This document shows positions 1-7,275 of a stretch of 36,902 nucleotides of DNA, one piece after another. The stretch covers positions 1 to 36,902 of the forward strand of contig JAUXOE010000121.1 in the NCBI GenBank assembly GCA_030682415.1. The letters run 5' to 3'. The position numbers were made by a program, and so were the translations under genes. The notes below the pieces were generated by a model. The model was not told the DNA's origin, ran no database searches, and saw nothing but the letters and a program-made list of their open reading frames with translations. Origin of the DNA: Parvibaculum sp. (lineage in GTDB: Bacteria; Pseudomonadota; Alphaproteobacteria; Parvibaculales; Parvibaculaceae). Position 1 is the stretch's first letter; every line of letters begins with the position of its first letter.

Positions 1-213
1 GATCACATCGAGGCGGTTATAGACATTGGCCCATTCGGGATGATGGTCCATCTTCTCGGCCACCAGCGCGACGCGCGTCATGAAGCCGAAGGCCTCGTTG
101 AAATCCTTGAACCTGAACGCCTTTTCGATGGCGTCGCGGCCCTTCACCTTCGTCCAGCCCGTGAGGCCCGCAAGGGCCTTGTCGCGTGCTTTGCCGTTCA
201 GCTTTTCGGTCAT
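1..213 (-). CDS. phhB: 4a-hydroxytetrahydrobiopterin dehydratase (pterin-4a-carbinolamine dehydratase), C-terminus cut off by window edge
   Basis: This frame is missing from the ORF track because it runs off the left edge. Reading the minus strand from the ATG at 211-213 gives 71 open codons to base 1. The segment [16 protein letters not shown] is the signature of the pterin-4a-carbinolamine dehydratase family, with the paired histidines that act in dehydrating 4a-hydroxytetrahydropterin. Family members are about 95-110 residues, so roughly a quarter to a third of the protein lies outside the window. The enzyme recycles the pterin cofactor of aromatic amino acid hydroxylases; in bacteria without phenylalanine hydroxylase its role is less clear. 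It is divergent from the metallopeptidase gene, with 69 bp between the two starts. The family is secure; the symbol is by homology only. Confidence 0.9.
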   Translation of the reverse strand, partial: MTEKLNGKARDKALAGLTGWTKVKGRDAIEKAFRFKDFNEAFGFMTRVALVAEKMDHHPEWANVYNRLDVI

Positions 214-282
214 CGCCGTCTCCCTGAATTTGCAGCATGAGCCTCGCGCTCCTAAGCTCTGCGCGCAAGAGGAGAGAAGCCG

Positions 283-687
283 ATGAACTGGAAAGGCGTC
301 AAGGCGCCCACGCTTGAGGATTTCGAGACGCTCGCGGATGCGGCCTTTGCCCGCCTTCCCGAAGGCTTTCGCGCCCGCTGCGAGGGCGTCATCATTCGCA
401 TCGAGGATTTTCCCGACGAGGAGGTGATGGTGGAGATGGCGCTTGAAAGCCCCTTCGACCTGCTTGGCCTTTATCAGGGCATTTCCCATATCGACCGCTC
501 GGTGATGGAGCCGGCGCATCTGCCCGACATGGTTTTTCTCTATCGCCGCCCGATGCTCGACTACTGGGCCGAATATGACGAGCCGCTCGATCACCTGATC
601 GCGCATGTGCTGGTGCATGAGATCGGCCACCACATGGGGCTGTCCGACGAGGACATGCACGAAATCGAGGAAGCGGCGGGGGCGTGA
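283..687 (+). CDS. Zincin-like metallopeptidase family protein (PF06262/DUF1025 type)
   Basis: This is a 134-residue acidic cytoplasmic protein with no signal peptide or membrane segment. The C-terminal third carries [22 protein letters not shown], a HExxH-type zinc site followed by the conserved G-L-S-D/E-x-D-M-H-x-I-E stretch of the small 'possibl zinc metallopeptidase' family. Its length matches that family (about 115-140 aa). A clear Shine-Dalgarno, GGAGAG, sits just upstream of the ATG and fixes the start. The substrate is unknown and proteolysis has not been shown for most members. The gene appears monocistronic: it is divergent from phhB and followed by a palindromic repeat element. 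Confidence 0.88.
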   Translation: MNWKGVKAPTLEDFETLADAAFARLPEGFRARCEGVIIRIEDFPDEEVMVEMALESPFDLLGLYQGISHIDRSVMEPAHLPDMVFLYRRPMLDYWAEYDEPLDHLIAHVLVHEIGHHMGLSDEDMHEIEEAAGA

Positions 688-705
688 GTTTGCCGATGCC
701 GCTAC

Positions 706-919
706 TTCTTCCCACCCTCCCCTTGGGGAGGGTCAAACCGCCCATTTTCAGCTTGTCTGCAAATGCGGAAATAAAGTGGGCGGTTTGGGGCGGGGGACGG
801 AAGAAGTCCGGAATGCTGTCGCCAGCGGTTTCACTGTCGGCCGCGCCGCGCCCCCGCCCCGAAATCCGCTTCGCTGCGCTCGCGCATTTCGACCCTCCCC
901 AAGGGGAGGGTGGGAAGAA
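706..919. repeat. Long inverted-repeat intergenic element (29-bp perfect arms)
   Basis: The 706-734 arm (ttcttcccaccctcccc...) and the 891-919 arm (...ggggagggtgggaagaa) are exact reverse complements over 29 bp. Each arm is also internally palindromic around ccctccccttggggaggg. A second, inner inverted pair, aaaccgccca at 735-744 and tgggcggttt at 777-786, is also perfect. The element fills almost the whole gap between the metallopeptidase stop and the thpR stop, so it could act as a bidirectional transcription barrier between convergent genes. I see no coding potential; the ORF-track frames over it are low-complexity. It may be a non-autonomous palindromic element of the genome, but copies elsewhere cannot be seen here. 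Confidence 0.8.
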
Positions 920-934
920 AGACAGAAGGCTCTT

Positions 935-1489
935 CTACCCCTCGCCGTCGTCCCAATCATCTTCCGGGTAGCGCCGCTCGGCCACGTAAGGCCCGCCGCC
1001 GGTCCCGCCCTTCGCCGAAAAAAGCGTGAAACGCTCGACCGTGAAACGCGGCGCGGCGAAGAGATTGTTGGCGGCGATATAGTGCCCGACATCCATGACA
1101 CTGGCGCGCGTAATGCGCGCCACCGTCACATGGGGATGAAACTTCCGCGTCTCGGGCTTCAGGCCGACGCGGCGCATCGCGCTTTCGTGGCGGCCCTGCA
1201 GAATGCGCAAGGGCTCCGACATTTTCACGCCTGCCCAGAGCGCGTTCGGCCGCTCGCCGCCAAATTCGCCGACGCCTTCAAGCTCGACCTCGAAAGGTGT
1301 GACGGGAATGAGTGCCAGCGCGTCGTCGATATCGGCGGCGATGTTTTCGGCCACATCGCCGATGAAACGCAAAGTGATGTGCAGGTCGGCGCGGTCGATC
1401 CAGCGCGCGCCCTCGATCCCCCGCTGCAGCCGCACCAGCTTCTCCGCCGCCTCGTCGGGAATTTCAAGCGCGGTGAAAAGGCGGATCAT
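935..1489 (-). CDS. thpR: RNA 2',3'-cyclic phosphodiesterase (2H phosphoesterase, LigT family)
   Basis: This 184-residue soluble protein is the usual size for the family. It has two H-x-T/V-x motifs, HITLRF in the N-terminal half (about residue 37) and HPHVTVARI in the C-terminal half. These supply the two catalytic histidines of the 2H phosphoesterase fold. The opening MIRLFTALEIPDE is typical of ThpR. The enzyme hydrolyses RNA 2',3'-cyclic phosphates to 2'-phosphates and was originally described as a 2'-5' RNA ligase, the reverse activity. The physiological substrate is not settled. It is flanked by palindromic repeats on both sides and is probably transcribed alone or together with the upstream tas-like gene on the same strand. 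Confidence 0.92.
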   Translation of the reverse strand: MIRLFTALEIPDEAAEKLVRLQRGIEGARWIDRADLHITLRFIGDVAENIAADIDDALALIPVTPFEVELEGVGEFGGERPNALWAGVKMSEPLRILQGRHESAMRRVGLKPETRKFHPHVTVARITRASVMDVGHYIAANNLFAAPRFTVERFTLFSAKGGTGGGPYVAERRYPEDDWDDGEG

Positions 1490-1511
1490 GATGTCTCTAC
1501 TGTTCTTCGCC

Positions 1512-1612
1512 CGTCATTGCGAGGAGCGAAGCGACGAAGCAATCCAGAAAGCCGCAAACGCCGTGCCTGCCGCCATGGATTGCCGCGGCGCCTCCGGCGC
1601 CTCGCAATGACG
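1512..1612. repeat. Palindromic intergenic repeat, copy A (CGTCATTGCGAGG ends)
   Basis: The outer 13 bp cgtcattgcgagg at 1512-1524 are exactly inverted at 1600-1612 (cctcgcaatgacg). The inner bases gagcgaagcgacgaagcaatcc make this a copy of a repeat type found between genes in many proteobacterial genomes. It lies between the thpR start and the tas stop. A second copy of the same family (copy B) lies on the other side of tas. I see no gene inside it; the frames on the ORF track that cross it are incidental. Confidence 0.85.
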
Positions 1613-1633
1613 ATAAAGGAACAGGAGCAAGCT

Positions 1634-2674
1634 TCAAGGCGCCGGGTTGGGCTGCGCGAGATGCGCGGCCTCGATGTCCTTTTCGAGTTCCTCGGTCCAT
1701 TTCACTTCGCGGCTGGTTACCGCCAGCTTCAACTGCTCCATCGTCGTCGCGCCGATGATGATGGAAGTCACGAAGGGCCGCGTGGTCGCGAACTGGTTGG
1801 CCATTTGCGAGGGATCGAGCCCGTGCTTCTTCGCCACGGCCAGATAGGCCTCGATCGCCTTGTCGGTCTGCGGCGACTCGTAGCGTTGCAGCCGGTTGAA
1901 CAGCGCCTTGCGCGAGCCTTCGGGCCGCGCGCCGTTCTGGTATTTGCCGGAGAGATAGCCCTGCGCCAGCGGCGAATAGGCAAGCAGGCCCACCTGGTCG
2001 CGATGGGCGATTTCCGAACCGCCCAACTCGAAGGTGCGGTTCAGGAGGTTGTAGGCGTTCTGGATCGACTGCACGCGCGGCAAGCCTTTCGTCTCGGCGT
2101 GATGCAGGAACTTCATCGTCCCCCAGGGCGTCTCGTTCGACAGGCCGATATGGCGGACCTTGCCGGCCTTGACCACCGCCTGCAGCGCTTCGAGGATCTC
2201 CTCGATCGGATGCGTCTTGCCCTCGATATGCTTGTAGCCGAGGCCGCCGAAAAGATTGATCGGGCGGTCGGGCCAGTGCAGCTGGTAGAGGTCGATATAA
2301 TCCGTCTGCAGACGTTTCAGGCTCTTGTCGACGGCTTCCTTTATCTGCGCCGCCGTCTGCTCGGTGCCTTCGCCGCCGTCGCGCAGCCAGGTCATCGGCG
2401 AGCGGCCGGCCACCTTGGTCGCCAGGATCACCTTGTCGCGGTTGCCGCGCGCCTTGAACCATGAACCGATGATCTTTTCGGTCGAGCCTTGCGTTTCCGG
2501 CTTCGGCGGCACCGCATACATTTCCGACGTGTCGAAGAAATTGATGCCTTCGGCGATGGCATAATCCATCTGCGCGTGGCCTTCGCTTTCGGTGTTCTGC
2601 TGGCCCCAGGTCATGGTGCCGAGACAGATCGCGCTCACCTTCAGGTCGGTGCGCCCGAGCTGGCGATATTCCAT
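1634..2674 (-). CDS. tas: NADP(H)-dependent aldo/keto reductase, Tas family
   Basis: This 346-residue protein has the (beta/alpha)8 aldo-keto reductase layout. MEYRQLGRTDLKVSAICLGTMTWG at the N-terminus, INFFDTSEMYAVPP around residue 45 (conserved Asp and Tyr) and LATKVAG follow closely what I recall of E. coli Tas, including the PETQG segment. K-V-A-G supplies the catalytic Lys region, and LYQLHWPDRP supplies the conserved His. The C-terminal SIIIGATTMEQL is the NADPH 2'-phosphate-binding region. The substrate is unknown; Tas complements tyrosine auxotrophy when over-expressed in E. coli, but that does not define its normal role. The gene is bracketed by two copies of the CGTCATTGCGAG palindromic repeat. 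Confidence 0.9.
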   Translation of the reverse strand: MEYRQLGRTDLKVSAICLGTMTWGQQNTESEGHAQMDYAIAEGINFFDTSEMYAVPPKPETQGSTEKIIGSWFKARGNRDKVILATKVAGRSPMTWLRDGGEGTEQTAAQIKEAVDKSLKRLQTDYIDLYQLHWPDRPINLFGGLGYKHIEGKTHPIEEILEALQAVVKAGKVRHIGLSNETPWGTMKFLHHAETKGLPRVQSIQNAYNLLNRTFELGGSEIAHRDQVGLLAYSPLAQGYLSGKYQNGARPEGSRKALFNRLQRYESPQTDKAIEAYLAVAKKHGLDPSQMANQFATTRPFVTSIIIGATTMEQLKLAVTSREVKWTEELEKDIEAAHLAQPNPAP

Positions 2675-2769
2675 GTCGTCCCCCCGTTCGATTTTATGTT
2701 GGTGATTTATACTGGTTCGCGGCGCTGTGTGTCACGCGGGGTGTTTTCCCGCGTTTCCGCTTCTCGTTT

Positions 2770-2862
2770 CGTCATTGCGAGCGAAGCGAAGCAACCCAGA
2801 AGCCGCAAGCACAGCGCCTGCCGCTTCTGGGTTGCTTCGTCGCTATGCTCCTCGCAATGACG
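2770..2862. repeat. Palindromic intergenic repeat, copy B (CGTCATTGCGAG ends)
   Basis: The 12 bp cgtcattgcgag at 2770-2781 are inverted at 2851-2862 (ctcgcaatgacg). Further inside, gaagcaacccagaagc pairs with gcttctgggttgcttc, giving an almost full-length hairpin of about 93 bp. The same outer sequence and the gcgaagcgaagcaa core occur in copy A at 1512-1612. It sits between the stop of the esterase gene and the start of tas. In RNA of either strand it would be a strong stem and could work as a terminator or mRNA-end stabiliser. Confidence 0.87.
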
Positions 2863-2883
2863 TCGTCCGGCGTCGTTGCCCCC

Positions 2884-3573
2884 TCAATTCACCGCATCCC
2901 CGTTCCTTGCCTGCGCGATCAACTCTTCCACTTGCGGCAAGATCCGCTCGACAATGATGCCGATACCTTCCGCTGTCGGATGAATGCCGTCGCCGAGATT
3001 GAGGCGGCGCTCGCCGGCGACGCCGTCGAGAAAGAAGGGATAGAGGATCAAGCCGTGCGTTTCGGCGAGATCGGCATGGATCGCATTGAAGGCGGCCCCG
3101 TATTCGGCGCCGAGATTGGGCGGCGCCAGCATGCCGGCCAGCAGCACCGGAAGCCCGCGCGCCTTCAGCCGCGTCACGATCGTCTCGAGATTTTCCCGTG
3201 TCACCGCGGGGTCGATCGCCCGCAACGCGTCATTGGCGCCAAGTTCGACAATCACCGCATCGGCGTCGGGACCGACCGCCCAGTCGAGCCGCGCCAGCCC
3301 GCCGGCGCTGGTGTCGCCCGAGACGCCGGCATTGGCGATCTTCACATTCTCGTGACCGGCTTCCGTCAGCGCTGCCTCAAGCTGGCTCGCAAAATCTTCA
3401 TTGGGGCCCAGCATATAGCCCGCCGTCAGGCTGTCGCCGAGGGCCACGATGGTCAGCGCGCGCGTGCCTTCGCCGGCGGCCGCCGGCGCCAGCGAAAGGG
3501 TGGCAGCCAGCAGAAAAGCCGGTAAAAGCTTGCAATAGCGCATTGAAAGGCCATATCGCCCATATCGCATCAT
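2884..3573 (-). CDS. tesA: Periplasmic arylesterase / lysophospholipase, TesA-like SGNH (GDSL) hydrolase
   Basis: The ORF track runs this frame to 4371, but only the last part is a real gene. The four SGNH blocks are present: ALGDSLTAG (catalytic Ser), GVSGDTSAGG (Gly), ELGANDALR (Asn) and DGIHPTAEG (Asp and His). An N-terminal hydrophobic stretch (LLPAFLLAATLSLAPAAAGEG) looks like a signal peptide with cleavage near AAA-GEG. I chose the ATG at 3571-3573 because GGAGAG lies 11 nt upstream; the ATGs at 3570 and 3543 are alternatives and would not affect the mature protein. E. coli TesA (acyl-CoA thioesterase I / protease I / lysophospholipase L1) is the closest described relative. The gene is divergent from the ybbA-ybbP-like exporter, as in E. 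coli. Confidence 0.88.
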   Translation of the reverse strand: MMRYGRYGLSMRYCKLLPAFLLAATLSLAPAAAGEGTRALTIVALGDSLTAGYMLGPNEDFASQLEAALTEAGHENVKIANAGVSGDTSAGGLARLDWAVGPDADAVIVELGANDALRAIDPAVTRENLETIVTRLKARGLPVLLAGMLAPPNLGAEYGAAFNAIHADLAETHGLILYPFFLDGVAGERRLNLGDGIHPTAEGIGIIVERILPQVEELIAQARNGDAVN

Positions 3574-3657
3574 CGAGTGTCTTTCTCTCCCGTCGCCGTT
3601 CCGGCCTATGCTGGCCGTCCGCTGCCCCCGCCTCATGATATAGAGAGCCAAGCCCCC

Positions 3658-4377
3658 TTGCCCAACAGCAACATCATCGAACTCGACGACGTCCGCCTGA
3701 CCCTGCCCAGCGCCGCCGGCCCGGTCAACATCCTGCGCGGTATCGATCTCACCATTGCGCGCGGCGAGGCGGCGGGTCTTGTCGGGCCGTCCGGCTCGGG
3801 CAAGTCGACGCTGCTGATGGTGCTGGCCGGTCTCGAGCGGCCGAGTTCCGGCCGCATCCATGCGGCGGGCGAGGATCTGACAGCGCTTGGCGAGGACGGG
3901 CTGGCGCGCTTCCGCCGCGACCGCGTCGGCATCGTCTTCCAGTCCTTTCACCTGATCCCGACCATGACGGCGCTTGAAAATGTCGCGATCCCGCTTGAAT
4001 TCGCCGGCCGCGCCGATGCCTTCGAACGCGCCGAGGAAGAATTGCGTCTGGTCGGGCTCGGCCACCGGCTGACCCATTATCCGGGGCAATTGTCGGGCGG
4101 CGAGCAGCAGCGCGTGGCGCTGGCGCGCGCGGTTGCGGGCGACCCCGAAATCCTGTTGGCCGACGAGCCGACCGGCAATCTCGATCAGGCGACCGGCGCC
4201 GAAATCATCGCGCTGATGTTCGACCTGCATGCGCGCAAGGGCACGACGCTGATCCTGATCACCCATGACGAAGCGCTGGCGGCACGTTGCGACCGCGTCA
4301 TCCGCCTGCGCGACGGTCTGGTCGAGAGCATCGAGGCGGGCGTGGCGGCGCCGCTTGCCGGCGGGGCGCACGCGTGA
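3658..4377 (+). CDS. ABC transporter ATP-binding protein, YbbA/LolD-like
   Basis: This ATPase subunit has Walker A GPSGSGKST, Q-loop FQSFHLIPTM, signature LSGGEQQRVALARA, Walker B ILLADEPTGNLD and switch His in LITHDEA. All are intact and consistent with the MacB/LolD/YbbA group that works with FtsX-type permeases. The track starts at a GTG (3577), but similarity to the family begins at NIIELDDV. A TTG at 3658 preceded by GAGAG gives a normal 239-residue protein, so I prefer it; the GTG start would overlap the tesA control region. The stop overlaps the GTG start of the permease (GTGA), indicating translational coupling. It is thought to power export or extraction of a lipid or lipoprotein-like substrate, but the substrate is unknown. 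Confidence 0.9.
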   Translation: MPNSNIIELDDVRLTLPSAAGPVNILRGIDLTIARGEAAGLVGPSGSGKSTLLMVLAGLERPSSGRIHAAGEDLTALGEDGLARFRRDRVGIVFQSFHLIPTMTALENVAIPLEFAGRADAFERAEEELRLVGLGHRLTHYPGQLSGGEQQRVALARAVAGDPEILLADEPTGNLDQATGAEIIALMFDLHARKGTTLILITHDEALAARCDRVIRLRDGLVESIEAGVAAPLAGGAHA

Positions 4378-6944
4378 ACGGTTCGGCCTCCTTCACCCTT
4401 GCCGCCCGTCTGGCGCGGCGCGAGTTGCGCGGCGGCCTCAAGGGCTTTCGCGTCTTCATTGCCTGTCTGGCGCTCGGCGTCGCGGCGATTGCCGGCGTCG
4501 GTTCGGTGTCGTCGGCGCTGACGCGCGGCCTTGCCGAAGGCGGTCAGGAAATTCTCGGCGGCGATGTTGCCATTCGTCTGATCCACCGCGCGGCGACGGG
4601 TGAGGAACTTGCCTTCATTTCGGACGGCAATGCGGTTTCGGAGATGGCCGAAATGCGCGCCATGGCGCGCAACCTTGAGGTCACGAATGGCGATGCGGCC
4701 GCGCGCGCGCAAACGCTGGTCGAGCTGAAGGCCGTCGACAATGTCTATCCGCTTTACGGGGCGATGGAACTCGCGCCCGACATGGAGCTCGCCGACGCGC
4801 TGGCCTTTCGCGACGGTCACTGGGGCCTTGTCGTCGAACCCAATCTGTTGACCAGGCTCGACGTCGCGGTCGGCGATCTCGTCCGCATCGGCGAGGCCGA
4901 GCTTCAGTTGCGCGCCGCGATCACGCGCGAGCCCGACCGGGTCTCCGACGGTTTCGCGCTCGGGCCGCGCGCCATGATCGCCATGGAAGCGCTTGAGGCG
5001 ACGGCGCTGGTGCAGCCCGGCAGTCTCGTCAGCTATCACTACCGGGTGCGGTTGCCGGAGGCGCAGCGGTCGGGTGCCGGCATCGCCGCCTGGGTCGCCA
5101 CGCTCAATGAACGCTTTCCGGATGCCGGCTGGCGGGTGCAGGATCGCGGCGACAGCGCGCCGGGCGTGCGCCGTTTCGTCGAGCGGGTGGCGCTGTTTCT
5201 GTCGCTGGTCGGCCTGACCGCGCTTGTCGTCGGCGGCGTCGGTGTTGCCAATGCGGTCAAATCCTATCTCGACGGCAAGCGCACCGTCATCGCCACCTTC
5301 AAATGTCTCGGCGCGCCGGGTGCGCTGATCTTCCGGCTCTATCTGATGCAGGTGATGGCGCTCGCCGCCATCGGCATTGTCATCGGTCTTGTCATCGGCG
5401 GCGCCACGCCTTTCATCGTCGAGGCGGTGGCGGGCGATCTGATCCCCATTCCGGCCGATCTCGGTCTCTACGGCGCGCCGCTCGTGCTCGCTGCCGCCTA
5501 TGGTGTGCTGACCGCGCTTGCTTTCGCGATCTGGCCGCTGGCGCGCGCGCGTGAGGTTCCGGCAACGAGCCTCTTCCGCGATCTCGTGGCGCCGGTGCGG
5601 CGGTTCCCGCGCCCGGTCTATGTCGCGGCGACGGCGGGCGCGCTTCTGGCGCTGGCGGGCATGGCGATCGCGCTGGCCGAGGAACGGCTGTTCGCGCTTT
5701 ATTTCGTCGGCGGCGCGGCCGGCGTCTTCATTATCCTCTTTGGCGCCGCGCGCGGCATCATGGCGCTGGCGGCGCGCGCGCCCCGCGTCCGTTCGCCGGG
5801 CCTGCGTCTGGCGCTGGCCAATATCCACCGGCCGGGCGCGCCGACACCGGCGATCGTGCTTTCGCTCGGGCTCGGTCTGACGCTGCTCGTCACCGTGTCG
5901 CTGATCAACGGCAACCTCACCGGCGAAATCCAGGGCGAGATGCCCGACCGGGCGCCCGCCTTCTTCTTCGTCGATGTGCAACCCGATCAGATCGACGGGC
6001 TGGAGGAGATCGTCACCGCCAGCCCCGGCGTCACCTCCTTCGATCGCGTGCCGATGCTCCGGGGACGGATCGCCGCGGTCAATGGCGTGCCGTCCGACCA
6101 GTTGACGGTCGCCCCCGATGTGCAATGGGCGCTGCGCGGCGATCGCGGCATCACCTATGCGGCGGCGCTGCCGGCCGGTTCGACGCTGGTGCGCGGCAGC
6201 TGGTGGCCGGAGGATTATGCCGGACCGCCGCTCGTGTCCTTCGGCGAGGATCTCGCCCGGGGCTTCGGCGTCGATGTCGGCGATACCATCACCGTCAATG
6301 TGCTTGGCCGCGAAATGGCGGCGACCATCGCCAATACGCGCGAGATCGACTGGTCGACGCTCGGCATCAATTTCGTGCTGGTGTTCTCGCCGGGCGCCCT
6401 GTCGGCGGCGCCACACACGGTGCTGGCCACCGTCACGATGGATGGCGGCAATGCCGCCGAGGAGGCGCTGGAGCGCGAGGTCACCGCGCGCTTCCCCAAC
6501 ATCACCTCCGTGCGCGTCAAGGAAGCGCTGCTGGCCGTCAACAAGCTGCTTGAGGATTTCGCCATGGCGGTGCGCGCCACTGGCGCCGTCACGCTGGCCG
6601 CCGGCATTCTCGTGCTTTCGGGCGCGATGGCGGCCGGCTTCTCGGCGCGGGTACGCGATGCGGTCGTCCTGAAAGTGCTCGGGGCGACGACGGGGCGCAT
6701 TCTCGGCATCTATGTCCGCGAATATGCGCTGCTGGGCTTCGCGACCGCGCTGGTCGCGGCGCTGGCCGGCACGCTGGCGGCCTTCGCCGTCATCACCTTC
6801 CTGATGGGCATGCCCTGGCGCTTCCTGCCCGGCACGCTCGCCCTCACGGTCGCCGGCGCGGCGCTGCTGACCGTCGCGCTCGGTCTTGCCGGCACCTGGC
6901 GGGCGCTGGCCGCACCGGCGGCGCCGGTGCTGCGGGCCGACTGA
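4374..6944 (+). CDS. ABC transporter permease with duplicated FtsX domain, YbbP-like
   Basis: This integral membrane protein is about 856 residues long. I place the start at the GTG of the GTGA overlap with the ATPase gene; the track start at 4287 lies inside the ATPase. The layout is one N-terminal membrane segment (FRVFIACLALGVAAIAGVG), a large periplasmic domain, then three membrane segments near residues 270-400. A pair of further segments near 420-480 follows, then a second FtsX half with a periplasmic domain and a terminal FtsX block (about 730-850). That is the COG3127 (YbbP) architecture. Together with the ATPase it should form an inner-membrane exporter or extractor. COG names link it to lysophospholipase L1 because of its tesA neighbour, and the same neighbour is present here. 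Confidence 0.88.
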   Translation: MNGSASFTLAARLARRELRGGLKGFRVFIACLALGVAAIAGVGSVSSALTRGLAEGGQEILGGDVAIRLIHRAATGEELAFISDGNAVSEMAEMRAMARNLEVTNGDAAARAQTLVELKAVDNVYPLYGAMELAPDMELADALAFRDGHWGLVVEPNLLTRLDVAVGDLVRIGEAELQLRAAITREPDRVSDGFALGPRAMIAMEALEATALVQPGSLVSYHYRVRLPEAQRSGAGIAAWVATLNERFPDAGWRVQDRGDSAPGVRRFVERVALFLSLVGLTALVVGGVGVANAVKSYLDGKRTVIATFKCLGAPGALIFRLYLMQVMALAAIGIVIGLVIGGATPFIVEAVAGDLIPIPADLGLYGAPLVLAAAYGVLTALAFAIWPLARAREVPATSLFRDLVAPVRRFPRPVYVAATAGALLALAGMAIALAEERLFALYFVGGAAGVFIILFGAARGIMALAARAPRVRSPGLRLALANIHRPGAPTPAIVLSLGLGLTLLVTVSLINGNLTGEIQGEMPDRAPAFFFVDVQPDQIDGLEEIVTASPGVTSFDRVPMLRGRIAAVNGVPSDQLTVAPDVQWALRGDRGITYAAALPAGSTLVRGSWWPEDYAGPPLVSFGEDLARGFGVDVGDTITVNVLGREMAATIANTREIDWSTLGINFVLVFSPGALSAAPHTVLATVTMDGGNAAEEALEREVTARFPNITSVRVKEALLAVNKLLEDFAMAVRATGAVTLAAGILVLSGAMAAGFSARVRDAVVLKVLGATTGRILGIYVREYALLGFATALVAALAGTLAAFAVITFLMGMPWRFLPGTLALTVAGAALLTVALGLAGTWRALAAPAAPVLRAD

Positions 6945-7027
6945 GCGGAAATCGCGCGCCACCAAAAAGCGGGGACAAGTATTTTTTCAGCGCTGCGCTG
7001 CCGGCGCGACGCGTCGCCGGGGACAAG

Positions 7028-7051
7028 TTGCGGGATAAGTTGCGGGATAAG
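7028..7051. repeat. Tandem 12-bp direct repeat (2 x TTGCGGGATAAG)
   Basis: TTGCGGGATAAG occurs twice without a spacer. It is preceded by two copies of ggggacaagt (6971-6980 and 7019-7028) and followed by a degenerate GGGATAAAG near 7067-7075. It lies in the 331-bp gap between the exporter permease and the BI-1 gene. No ORF with plausible coding character covers it. Its function is unknown; it could be slippage-derived or a protein-binding array. Confidence 0.75.
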
Positions 7052-7088
7052 CCGGGCCTGCGGGCGGGGATAAAGTGGCGCTCCGGCC

Positions 7089-7121
7089 TTTTGTGACAGT
7101 TTTTTGACAGTTTTGTGACAG
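7089..7121. repeat. Tandem 11-bp repeat array (3 x TTTTgTGACAG)
   Basis: Three direct copies are back to back: ttttgtgacag, ttttttgacag, ttttgtgacag. They differ at only one base (the middle copy). The 11-bp period places each TGACAG on nearly the same face of the DNA helix, which is what a cooperative operator would look like. The middle copy also contains TTGACA, a perfect sigma70-type -35 hexamer, though I see no convincing -10 at the right spacing. The array lies about 155 bp upstream of the BI-1 family start. Confidence 0.75.
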
Positions 7122-7227
7122 AGGGGGGGTCCGCGGCTATCGCCGCTGCCTGTCGAAGGCCGGCTAAGTCTTGGAAAGCGTTACCCAATCTTCACGATAA
7201 GCCCCCGGTTTTGCTTGAATTTCCGCG

Positions 7228-7275
7228 CTCCTCAGCCAATATTGACAACAGGCACACGCAGGAGGGTGCAGATAC
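7228..7275 (+). promoter_or_regulatory. Leader of BI-1 gene with potential Shine-Dalgarno-masking pairing
   Basis: The strong ribosome-binding site AGGAG (7260-7264) can pair with CTCCT at 7228-7232. It also sits in the loop of a small hairpin, GCAC (7252-7255) with GTGC (7266-7269). An alphaproteobacterial leader RNA family named ybhL is described upstream of genes of exactly this membrane-protein family. I cannot confirm membership without a covariance search, so the RNA assignment is tentative; the complementarity itself is directly visible. Confidence 0.4.

Noticed and set aside
605-2464. 619-aa plus-strand frame
   Set aside because: It crosses the palindromic element, thpR and tas in antisense. 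It has no domain, and its start lies inside the metallopeptidase gene.
2884-4371. 495-aa version of the TesA-like protein
   Set aside because: The N-terminal 266 residues are antisense to the ABC ATPase. The signal peptide and Shine-Dalgarno put the start at about 3573.
4185-6965. 926-aa open frame on the minus strand
   Set aside because: It is antisense to the ybbA/ybbP-like genes and its translation is an Arg/His/Asp/Gly-rich shadow with no motifs. It arises from high GC3 in the real genes.
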